From a bacterium (GTDB lineage Bacteria > Patescibacteriota > Minisyncoccia > UBA6257 > GWB1-50-10), in the NCBI GenBank assembly GCA_027310235.1, contig DAIDBF010000073.1, positions 1 to 6,075 of the forward strand: a DNA stretch of 6,075 bases. Reading direction: 5' to 3'. The notes beneath the pieces are model-generated. The model worked only from the letters and a program-made list of their open reading frames with translations, searched no databases and was not told where the DNA came from. This document shows, in pieces, positions 1 through 5,373 of this stretch (within the stretch, counting starts at the first letter, position 1; every line of letters begins with the position of its first letter). The translations under genes were made by a program, and so were the position numbers.

Positions 1-923
1 TCTTTAAGCATTCCTACGTCGTTCGGCTTTTTGAGCGTTCGTATCCGAAACTTTCTGTACCAGTTCTTCGCGGGCCTTCCGTTCTCGAATACCACCATCG
101 AGCCAACCGCGGAGGTACCGGAGATATTCGAGATATCGTAACCCTCCACACAATAATTTTTAATTTTTAATTTAAAATTTTTACTTTCAGGTTCCTTGAT
201 CAAAGCAACATCCTGAATGTGTTTCAAGGCGAAGAGACGTTTTTTTATCTTCTCCGCCTTTTCGAACTCAAGCTTCCTGCTCGCATCCTGCATCTCCCGC
301 TCGAGATTCTTCATGATTGTTTCTCTCTTTCCTTCGAAAAGAAGTTTGAGATTCCTTATCGTCCTCAAATACTCAACCCTTCCCTCGGTAGTGACACAAA
401 ATCCGGGACAGAGACCGATCTGTGCATCAAAACACGGCTTTCCCCTCCCAATTTCTTTCTCCGAGTGCGTGTTCCATGGGAATATCTTCCTCAGGATGCG
501 GAGCGCCTCCCGAATACTCGAAGGAGAAGTGAAAGGTCCGTGGATTGCGCGATAGAGTACATCGGCATTTTTCTGCTTCAGATCTTTTCCTCGTACCAAA
601 AGAACTCTGGGAAATCGCTCTTTCGTAATCACGATATATGGGAAGCTCTTATCGTCTTTCTCGCGGATATTGAAGGGCGGCTGGTATCTTTTGATAAGAT
701 CCGCCTCGAGGATCAAGGCCTCGATCGCCGTATCGGTTTTCCGCACCTCTATCTTCCGGATTTCCTGCACCAACCTCTCGATGCGGGAATCATGCGGACG
801 TAAAAAATAACTCGAAACGCGGCGTTTCAAGTTCACTGCTTTTCCTATATACAAAATACCTCCCTTCGCGTCCTTCATGAGATAGACGCCAGGGGTCTCG
901 GGAAAATTCTTATAGCGTACCAT
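1..923 (-). CDS. uvrC: UvrC, excision endonuclease subunit of UvrABC (partial, C-terminal part off the window)
   Basis: UvrC makes the two incisions beside a DNA lesion after UvrA and UvrB have located it. 307 residues are visible, from the ATG at 923 to the window edge, with no stop. The GIY-YIG nuclease comes first: GVY at residues 12-14, YIG at 25-27, then arginines in NLKRR (31-35) and the glutamate region EALILEADLIK. A cysteine-rich patch follows (C164, C172, C176; C-x7-C-x3-C), then a UVR motif at about 204-239, the UvrB contact in known UvrCs. The RNase H-like nuclease opens with EGYDISNISGTSAVGSMVVF, where D263 matches the first catalytic aspartate. Two oddities: only about 20 residues separate the UVR motif from D263, and the first of the four usual Fe-S cysteines is absent (FPWNTH, residues 148-153). 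The start overlaps the end of the phospholipase gene by 14 bases with no clear Shine-Dalgarno, so translation is probably coupled. Identity is very secure; completeness cannot be judged here. Confidence 0.95.
   Translation of the reverse strand, partial: MVRYKNFPETPGVYLMKDAKGGILYIGKAVNLKRRVSSYFLRPHDSRIERLVQEIRKIEVRKTDTAIEALILEADLIKRYQPPFNIREKDDKSFPYIVITKERFPRVLLVRGKDLKQKNADVLYRAIHGPFTSPSSIREALRILRKIFPWNTHSEKEIGRGKPCFDAQIGLCPGFCVTTEGRVEYLRTIRNLKLLFEGKRETIMKNLEREMQDASRKLEFEKAEKIKKRLFALKHIQDVALIKEPESKNFKLKIKNYCVEGYDISNISGTSAVGSMVVFENGRPAKNWYRKFRIRTLKKPNDVGMLK
153..188 (-). repeat. AT-only in-frame tract inside uvrC
   Basis: About 36 bases made almost wholly of A and T, with TAATTTTT-like units repeated on the plus strand, sit in an otherwise near 50% GC gene. 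On the coding strand they read in frame as roughly ESKNFKLKIKNY (residues 246-257). The tract falls in the linker between the UVR motif and the catalytic EGYDISN motif, so the ORF survives and conserved residues are untouched. Whether it is an inserted repeat or local drift cannot be decided from one sequence. Confidence 0.6.
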
Positions 924-1800
924 CAAAAAGAAAATCGACGAACTTTTGAATGGGCGTCTTCTTCGGTTCGGGATACCCGGTGCCTCTGCAGATCTCTTTC
1001 AAGTGAATCTCCGTCTCTTCAATCCCCATCTTGATAAGCTCCTTCGCCTGCGGAAAGTCAACCCAGTGACAGTTCATGACGGGCGGACGGATCACGACAT
1101 CCGCTTCTTTGATAATCCGTTCGATAAGCTGATGTTCAAGTATCGGGAGCATGTCCACAATAATGGACTTGATACCATGGATGCTCAAGGTTTCTTCCGA
1201 AATGTCCGGCCAGCTGCTTGAAACGTTCACCGCAATCACATATTCGGCACCCATATCCCGGACCACGTCCGCGGGCACCGGATCTACCATACCACCGTCG
1301 GAGAGCAAATGTCCGTTCCAAGGCACGGGAGCGAACACCATAGGGATCGCGGTACTCGCCTCAATCGCATTCGTAAGAGACCCTTTCTTCATCACAATCA
1401 TATCTCCGCTCTTCGTATCGGTAGCAATCGCCGCGAAGGGAATGTTACACTTCTCGATGGAAACGTTTTTAAGATGAGATTTTAAGATTTGAACAACCGG
1501 TTTTGTGTTCCGAAACGGCGCTTCGTCTTTACTGTGCGTATGAAGCATCTTCCGAATCGGAAGCATATCCTTTTCACGTATGTCAGAAAAAAGTTTCTCC
1601 AGAAGATCGATATCCTGCGTTGCGGCGTAAAATCCGCCTACCAGAGCGCCCATACTCGTACCCGCGATGTAGTCGATATCGATGCCCGCTTGGTGAAGCA
1701 TCTTGATAACGCCGATGTGGGCGAGCCCTCTCGCTCCCCCGCCACCCAAGGCAAGCCCGACGGACTTCCTCTTCTTCGGCTTCACTTCCTCCTTCTTCAT
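910..1800 (-). CDS. Patatin-like phospholipase, RssA/YchK type
   Basis: A 296-residue serine lipid acyl hydrolase of the patatin family. All family marks are present: the glycine-rich oxyanion-hole motif LGGGGARG (18-25), the nucleophile elbow GTSMG (47-51, Ser49), and the DGG motif (168-170, Asp168) that completes the Ser-Asp dyad. The length is normal for the bacterial single-domain group. The N-terminus is lysine-rich (MKKEEVKPKKRK) and not a signal peptide; I see no membrane segment, so the enzyme is probably cytosolic or peripheral to the membrane. It likely hydrolyses phospholipids or lysophospholipids; the true substrate cannot be read from sequence. The ATG at 1800 is the first possible start after an in-frame TAG at 1804-1806. 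It has no Shine-Dalgarno but has TACTAT six bases upstream, suggesting a leaderless message. A GTG at codon 6 follows GGAGG by only two bases and is less likely. The gene runs into uvrC. Confidence 0.92.
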   Translation of the reverse strand: MKKEEVKPKKRKSVGLALGGGGARGLAHIGVIKMLHQAGIDIDYIAGTSMGALVGGFYAATQDIDLLEKLFSDIREKDMLPIRKMLHTHSKDEAPFRNTKPVVQILKSHLKNVSIEKCNIPFAAIATDTKSGDMIVMKKGSLTNAIEASTAIPMVFAPVPWNGHLLSDGGMVDPVPADVVRDMGAEYVIAVNVSSSWPDISEETLSIHGIKSIIVDMLPILEHQLIERIIKEADVVIRPPVMNCHWVDFPQAKELIKMGIEETEIHLKEICRGTGYPEPKKTPIQKFVDFLFDGTL

Positions 1801-1806
1801 GATCTA

Positions 1807-1812
1807 ATAGTA
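1807..1812 (-). promoter_or_regulatory. Possible -10 box of a leaderless phospholipase transcript
   Basis: On the minus strand TACTAT ends six bases before the phospholipase ATG, so transcription would start at or next to the A of the start codon. No Shine-Dalgarno precedes this ATG. No convincing -35 is seen; TTCAAG at 1829-1834 with a 16-base spacer is the nearest candidate. The same geometry appears at the CYTH gene. A six-base AT-rich match is weak evidence alone. Confidence 0.35.
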
Positions 1813-1816
1813 AAAC

Positions 1817-1849
1817 AAAAAGAACTTTCTTGAAATATCAAAAAAGTTC
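1817..1849 (-). terminator. Rho-independent terminator after the 81-residue gene
   Basis: Read on the minus strand, GAACTTT (1849-1843) pairs with AAAGTTC (1828-1822). The helix continues inward after one mismatch as TGAT/TTCA-side pairs (1838-1841 with 1830-1833), closing on a four-base loop. The hairpin is followed at once by TTTTT (1821-1817), G and four more T. It begins 11 bases beyond the small gene's stop codon. The stem is AT-rich and therefore weak, but its position and U-tract fit termination of the small gene before the phospholipase gene. Confidence 0.55.
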
Positions 1850-1860
1850 CTTCTTTTCTT

Positions 1861-2106
1861 CTAATCATTAAGACCATCGTACCTCACTGGGGAAGAGAAA
1901 TTTTCCAACCCAAGCTCCTTGCGCATTTTCTTAATACTTTTTTTCAGTGCTTCTCTGTATGCTTTCTCTCCTTTTGTTTTTCTTATTTTCTGGAGTTCCT
2001 TCTCGTGCTTGTCTTCCTCTTTGAGTTTCTTCTTAAGAAACTTGCCGGCTTCTCTTACTGCATCGCTCTTAAAGATTTTTGCGACATCGGTTATATTATT
2101 TATCAT
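1861..2106 (-). CDS. Small lysine-rich helical protein of unknown function (81 residues)
   Basis: I do not recognise this family. From the ATG at 2106 the protein is 81 residues, starting MINNITDVAKIF. Residues 22-65 are extremely rich in Lys and Glu with regularly spaced Leu, Ile and Ala, consistent with a long amphipathic helix or coiled coil and a net positive charge. There is no signal peptide, membrane segment or cysteine. The C-terminus (ENFSSPVRYDGLND) is uncharged by comparison. The frame can be opened to a GTG at 2118, but GAGG six bases before the ATG at 2106 is a good ribosome site and lies inside that extension, so I choose the ATG. The gene has its own promoter, leader and terminator, which argues that it is real. 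Its GC content (about 38% over the 180 bases I counted) is below that of uvrA. Nucleic-acid binding would suit the charge but is a guess. Confidence 0.72.
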   Translation of the reverse strand: MINNITDVAKIFKSDAVREAGKFLKKKLKEEDKHEKELQKIRKTKGEKAYREALKKSIKKMRKELGLENFSSPVRYDGLND

Positions 2107-2112
2107 CACTGA

Positions 2113-2118
2113 CCTCAC
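2113..2118 (-). promoter_or_regulatory. Ribosome binding site that fixes the start of the 81-residue gene
   Basis: GTGAGG on the minus strand, with GAGG six bases ahead of the ATG at 2106. Because it overlaps the alternative GTG start at 2118, it favours the shorter protein. Confidence 0.6.
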
Positions 2119-2120
2119 TT

Positions 2121-2180
2121 TATTTTGAAATAAATGAACTTACAAAAAAGATAGCACTTATCAGATAGTATTTCAAAATA
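2121..2180 (-). repeat. Pair of TATTT-N2-AAATA palindromes around the small gene's promoter
   Basis: TATTTTGAAATA (2121-2132) and TATTTCAAAATA (2169-2180) are perfect 12-base reverse complements of each other, and each is itself a palindrome of TATTT and AAATA arms around two bases. On the minus strand one copy covers the -35 box and the other lies in the untranslated leader, 36 bases apart. This is the geometry of two operators for a dimeric repressor, or of a leader hairpin. AT-rich DNA makes some such matches by chance. Confidence 0.5.
2148..2176 (-). promoter_or_regulatory. Promoter of the 81-residue gene
   Basis: On the minus strand TTGAAA (2176-2171), a 17-base spacer, then TATCTT (2153-2148). 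Transcription would start near 2141 and leave a leader of about 35 bases before the ATG at 2106. The -10 box is identical to the one proposed for uvrA. Confidence 0.6.
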
Positions 2181-2189
2181 TTTTACACC

Positions 2190-2230
2190 ATTGGTAGACC
2201 TGTTCCTGTACAGTATAAAGGTCTACCAAT
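2190..2230. repeat. 12-bp perfect inverted repeat overlying a promoter-like pair
   Basis: ATTGGTAGACCT (2190-2201) and AGGTCTACCAAT (2219-2230) are exact reverse complements with a 17-base loop that contains the palindrome CTGTACAG (2206-2213). On the plus strand TTGGTA (2191-2196) and TATAAA (2214-2219) sit exactly 17 bases apart, so the left arm covers a candidate -35 and the right arm begins at the end of a candidate -10. No plus-strand gene follows; only the long palindrome at 2273-2458 lies downstream. No T-run follows on either strand, so it is not a typical terminator. A second small inverted repeat, GAACGT/ACGTTC, is at 2245-2264. Confidence 0.6.
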
Positions 2231-2272
2231 CTTGAAATTTTCTCGAACGTACCGTGACACGTTCAATATAAA

Positions 2273-2458
2273 AGAGGGTGTCCATACCTTCTTGAGTGAA
2301 CATTACCGAAGGATGCGAAGGGAACTGGTGCGCGAGCCGCGTTGCCGAGCCAGGTCCCTCGCCCATAGGGCGTGCAGGGTGGCGAGGAGCAACGAAGCGA
2401 ACCCCAAGTTCCCTGCATCCGGAGGTTTTGTGAATGAGAGGAGGTATGGACGCTCTCT
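2273..2458. repeat. 186-base imperfect palindrome (rod-like hairpin) just downstream of uvrA
   Basis: All arms pair about one axis near 2366. The outer stem is 2273-2291 with 2440-2458: 19 positions, 16 Watson-Crick and three G-T pairs if the strand is read as RNA. Inner blocks are GGATGC/GCATCC (2311-2316, 2415-2420), GGGAAC/GTTCCC (2320-2325, 2408-2413), CGTTGC/GCAACG (2340-2345, 2389-2394), GCCA/TGGC (2349-2352, 2380-2383), CCCT/AGGG (2356-2359, 2376-2379) and an apex GCCC-ATA-GGGC (2361-2371). It starts 10 bases past the uvrA stop, and on the minus strand the outer stem is followed by TTTTATATT, so it may terminate uvrA. A MITE-like element or structured RNA would also fit. No ORF worth calling lies in the 2119-2468 gap. 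Confidence 0.7.
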
Positions 2459-2468
2459 GCCGGAGAGA

Positions 2469-5021
2469 TTACTTCAAGACCTTCTTTAGATATTGCCCCG
2501 TGAAACTTCCCGCGCGCTTCGAAATGTCCTCGGGCGTGCCGACGGCAACAATTGCTCCACCCTTCTCCCCTCCCTCGGGACCGAGATCTATTACCCAGTC
2601 GGCTGTTTTTATCACATCCAGGTTGTGTTCGATGACGACCACGGTGTTTCCTCTGTCCACGAGACGCTGAAGTACGTCAATCAAGTTCTGCACGTCCGCG
2701 AAGTGAAGCCCCGTCGTGGGCTCGTCCAAAAGATAGAGCGTGCGGTGCGTGTCGCGCTTCCCCAGTTCCGCACCGAGTTTCACGCGCTGTGCCTCGCCGC
2801 CCGAAAGCGTCGTCGCGGATTGTCCGAGATCAAGATACCCGAGCCCCACTTCGTTTAAAATTTTCAGGCGATCATAGAGCCACGGGATATCTTCGTAGAA
2901 CTCCGTCGCCTCCTCGATCGTCATCTTCAAGACCTCATACACATTCTTTCCTTTGTAGCGCACGTTCAAGGTCTCCCTGTCGAACCGTTTTCCCTTGCAC
3001 ACTTCGCACTCGACATAGACCGTCGGAAGGAAGTGCATCTCGATCGCAATCATCCCGTGCCCTTCGCAGTTCTCGCATCTGCCTCCCTTCACATTAAAAC
3101 TGAAGCGGCCGGGTTTGTACCCGCGCACGCGCGCATCCTCCGTCGCCGCGAAAAGCTCACGGATGAACGTCCACGCACCGACATAAGTCGCGGGGTTCGA
3201 TCGCGGCGTACGCCCGATCGGCGACTGGTCGATATTAATGATGCGATTGATATATTCGGTGCCTAGGATCGACTTATGCATTCCTGCTTTGTAACGTATG
3301 CCATTTCCTCCAGAGGAGGATCCTCCTCCGGAGGAAAACTTATTCGCGAGCGCCTTGTAGAGTACGTCGTAAAGAAGCGTGCTCTTTCCCGATCCCGAGA
3401 CGCCCGTAATCGCCGTGAAGCGCTTCAAGGGAATCTCCACATCGATGTTTTTCAAGTTATTCGCCGTGATTCCTTTTATCTTCAGATGTTCCTTGTCCTT
3501 GTTCACGATTCTTCTCTTTTTCGGAACCTCGATGAATCGCTTCCCGCGAAGATACTCCAGAGTAAGCGAATCCTGCTTCATATCCTTAACAATGGAAGGT
3601 ATCGAACCCTCAGCGATGATTTTTCCTCCGTGCACTCCCGCAGCGGGACCGATATCGACGAGATAATCGGACGAACGAATTGTGTCTTCGTCGTGCTCGA
3701 CGACGATGATGGTATTTCCGAGATCGCGGAGATCCTGAAGCGTTTTGATGAGCTTCGCGTTGTCGCGCTGATGAAGCCCTATCGTCGGCTCGTCCAGGAT
3801 ATAGAGCGTCCCCACGAGACGCGAGCCGATCTGGGACGCGAGGCGTATCCGCTGGGACTCTCCTCCCGAGAGCGTGCCCGCTTTTCTATCGAGCGTGAGA
3901 TAATCGAGCCCCACGTCGATCATAAATTGCAACCTACTTTTGATTTCTTTCAAAGGAACCTCAGCAATCTCCGCGAGATTCTTTTTCTTCGAAAGTTTTT
4001 CCTCGACCTTCGTGAAAAACGCATACGCATCGTCGATCGAAAGCTCGACGACCGAGGCGATGTTTTTGTTGTCGATCAAGACGTTCAAGCTTTCTTCCTT
4101 GAGACGCTTTCCCGCGCAGACGGGGCATATTTTTTCCGACCAGATGCTTTCGGTGCCGAGTCCGTGACATTCGGGGCACGCGCCGTAAGGACTATTGAAG
4201 GAGAAGAGGCGCGGCTCGATCTCGGGAAACGAGAATCCATCCTCGGGACAAGTATACTGTGCCGAAAGAGAAACCTCCTTGTCGGTGATAACGGTAATCA
4301 CGTCATGACCGTATTTCAGGGCGGTCTCCACGGATTCCGCGAGCCGCGTCCTATTATCTTTCTCGCCGAAGTCGATTCCTGCGGGCATCCGATCGACAAC
4401 GAGATCGATTGTGTGTTGTTTGTAACGGCTGAGGTCAATCCGCTCGCGCAAACTCGTGAATGTGCCGTCGACCCGCACCTCCGAGAATCCCGAGTTCAGA
4501 AAATCATAGAGCATCTGATAATATTCGCCTTTCCTGCCGCGCACGACGGGTGCCAAGATTACCACGTTCCTTTTTTCCTTGTTTTCGTTCGAAATGTCGA
4601 TGATGACATCCACAATCTCCTCGTTCGTCATCTTTCGTATCTCCCTGCCGCACTTGGGACAGAAGGGTTTTCCCGCGCGCGCGAAAAGCACGCGGAGATA
4701 GTCGTAGATCTCCGTGATGGTCGCGACAGTCGAGCGCGGGTTCGCCGAATGATGTTTCTGGTCGATCGAGATTGCGGGCGACAATCCTTCGATCTCGTCC
4801 ACGTCCGGCTTGTCCAATCTTCCCAAGAACTGGCGCGCATAGGCGGAGAGTGATTCAATATAGCGCCGTTGTCCTTCCGCGAAGATGGTATCGAATGCCA
4901 AAGACGACTTCCCCGAGCCCGAGAGTCCAGTGAAAACGATCATCTTGTCACGCGGAAGTGTGAGATTAATATTCTTCAGGTTATGCTCGCGGGCACCCTT
5001 GATGATGATTTTGTCCCTCAT
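2469..5021 (-). CDS. uvrA: UvrA, damage-recognition ATPase of UvrABC, lacking the insertion domain
   Basis: UvrA dimers scan DNA for lesions, load UvrB and then leave. 850 residues from the ATG at 5021 (MRDKIIIKGAREHNLKNI, the family's usual N-terminus). ATPase I has Walker A GLSGSGKSS (32-40), LSGGESQR (384-391) and Walker B LDEP (409-412). The UvrB-binding region follows CPKC (121-124). ATPase II has GVSGSGKST (540-548), LSGGEAQR (739-746) and LDEP (765-768). The C-terminal zinc finger is C649-x2-C652-x19-C672-x2-C675. Unusual: CPEC (282-285) is followed after 13 residues by CPVC (299-302), so the roughly 100-residue insertion domain is gone, matching a length about 90 short of E. coli UvrA. 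The motif before it reads CPEDG (258-262), Asp replacing an expected Cys. A palindrome encodes SSGGGSSSGG (563-572). An in-frame GTG at 5054 would add 11 residues without homology or ribosome site. Own promoter; uvrB is absent here. Confidence 0.96.
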   Translation of the reverse strand: MRDKIIIKGAREHNLKNINLTLPRDKMIVFTGLSGSGKSSLAFDTIFAEGQRRYIESLSAYARQFLGRLDKPDVDEIEGLSPAISIDQKHHSANPRSTVATITEIYDYLRVLFARAGKPFCPKCGREIRKMTNEEIVDVIIDISNENKEKRNVVILAPVVRGRKGEYYQMLYDFLNSGFSEVRVDGTFTSLRERIDLSRYKQHTIDLVVDRMPAGIDFGEKDNRTRLAESVETALKYGHDVITVITDKEVSLSAQYTCPEDGFSFPEIEPRLFSFNSPYGACPECHGLGTESIWSEKICPVCAGKRLKEESLNVLIDNKNIASVVELSIDDAYAFFTKVEEKLSKKKNLAEIAEVPLKEIKSRLQFMIDVGLDYLTLDRKAGTLSGGESQRIRLASQIGSRLVGTLYILDEPTIGLHQRDNAKLIKTLQDLRDLGNTIIVVEHDEDTIRSSDYLVDIGPAAGVHGGKIIAEGSIPSIVKDMKQDSLTLEYLRGKRFIEVPKKRRIVNKDKEHLKIKGITANNLKNIDVEIPLKRFTAITGVSGSGKSTLLYDVLYKALANKFSSGGGSSSGGNGIRYKAGMHKSILGTEYINRIINIDQSPIGRTPRSNPATYVGAWTFIRELFAATEDARVRGYKPGRFSFNVKGGRCENCEGHGMIAIEMHFLPTVYVECEVCKGKRFDRETLNVRYKGKNVYEVLKMTIEEATEFYEDIPWLYDRLKILNEVGLGYLDLGQSATTLSGGEAQRVKLGAELGKRDTHRTLYLLDEPTTGLHFADVQNLIDVLQRLVDRGNTVVVIEHNLDVIKTADWVIDLGPEGGEKGGAIVAVGTPEDISKRAGSFTGQYLKKVLK
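3304..3337. repeat. 34-bp near-perfect palindrome embedded in frame in uvrA
   Basis: Arms of 17 bases around the centre GGATCC (3318-3323) match with a single mismatch (3312/3329). The unit is built from GGAGG and TCCTCC blocks. Read on the uvrA strand it encodes SSGGGSSSGG (residues 563-572), placed in the variable stretch between Walker A of the second ATPase module and the conserved INRIINIDQSPIGRTPRSNP motif. Neighbouring coding sequence has no such composition. It would form a very stable hairpin in the mRNA. Confidence 0.85.
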
Positions 5022-5034
5022 AGCTAACGCAAAC

Positions 5035-5066
5035 ACTCCCCCGTTTTGGTTCACTGGGGGGTGAGT
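5035..5066 (-). promoter_or_regulatory. uvrA leader hairpin that can mask the ribosome site
   Basis: On the minus strand the leader reads ACTCACCCC near its 5' end (5066-5058) and GGGGGAGT (5042-5035) near the start codon. ACTC pairs with GAGT and CCCC with GGGG, with one bulged A. The G-rich arm is the only Shine-Dalgarno-like sequence before the uvrA ATG, though its 14-base distance from the ATG is long. Confidence 0.4.
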
Positions 5067-5074
5067 ACAAGAGA

Positions 5075-5103
5075 AAGATACTCCTCGTTCTCTAGGTGGT
5101 CAA
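5075..5103 (-). promoter_or_regulatory. Promoter of uvrA
   Basis: On the minus strand TTGACC (5103-5098), an exact 17-base spacer, then TATCTT (5080-5075). This gives a start near 5068 and a leader of about 47 bases before the ATG at 5021. I see no convincing LexA-type box overlapping it. Confidence 0.65.
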
Positions 5104-5119
5104 GGTTTTTGTGGCATCT

Positions 5120-5319
5120 GGGGAATAGTTTTCTCCTCTCTTCAGCAGAATGTTCCGTTCGAATGCCTTCACCTCATTCATCCTCGGAAATAAACGGAAT
5201 TGAGCGAACTCGCCCTGCGTTCAGGGGCTCAAACACGCTCAATTTCTATTTCTCTCGTCTTCACTCGGGAAGGCATACTCTCACTCCACAATGCTTCATC
5301 GAGAAGAGAACTATTCCCC
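5120..5319. repeat. 200-base imperfect palindrome upstream of uvrA
   Basis: Arms share one axis near 5219.5. The outer arms 5120-5138 and 5301-5319 match over 19 positions with one G-T wobble and one mismatch, beginning GGGGAATAGTT. Inner blocks are GCA/TGC (5145-5147, 5292-5294), ATGCCTTC/GAAGGCAT (5163-5170, 5269-5276), GAAATA/TATTTC (5187-5192, 5247-5252), AATTGAGCG/CGCTCAATT (5198-5206, 5236-5244), and an apex CCCTG-cgtt-CAGGG (5213-5226). It lies between the uvrA promoter and the CYTH gene and holds no credible ORF. The form suits a MITE-like element with terminal inverted repeats or a structured RNA. The wider gap 5055-5479 otherwise holds the two promoters, the repeat at 5374-5431 and a small CTCGT/ACGAG inverted repeat (5341-5364). 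Confidence 0.7.
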
Positions 5320-5373
5320 GCTGCTTTCTTAATTGAAAATCTCGTACGCATTTCTCCGAACGAGGAGTAAAGA

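Noticed and set aside
217..803. Two plus-strand open frames of 112 and 194 residues
   Set aside because: Both are antisense to uvrC, whose GIY-YIG, cysteine and UVR motifs are unmistakable on the minus strand.
2206..2264. LexA-like boxes (CTGTACAG at 2206-2213, GAACGT/ACGTTC at 2245-2264)
   Set aside because: The spacings match neither the CTGT-N8-ACAG nor the GAAC-N4-GTTC form, and neither site lies at the uvrA promoter.
2232..2489. 85-residue plus-strand open frame
   Set aside because: It runs through the 186-base palindrome, is rich in arginine from structured GC-rich DNA, and has no ribosome site.
3276..4853. 525-residue open frame on the plus strand, antisense to uvrA
   Set aside because: It lies wholly inside uvrA, its translation is arginine-rich with no recognisable motif, and it follows from codon bias of the real gene on the other strand.
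5022..5054. GTG start for uvrA at 5054
   Set aside because: It adds 11 residues unlike any UvrA N-terminus, has no ribosome site and would leave almost no leader after the predicted start point.
5046..5336. 96-residue plus-strand open frame
   Set aside because: It consists of the uvrA promoter and the long palindrome, has no ribosome site and no coding character.
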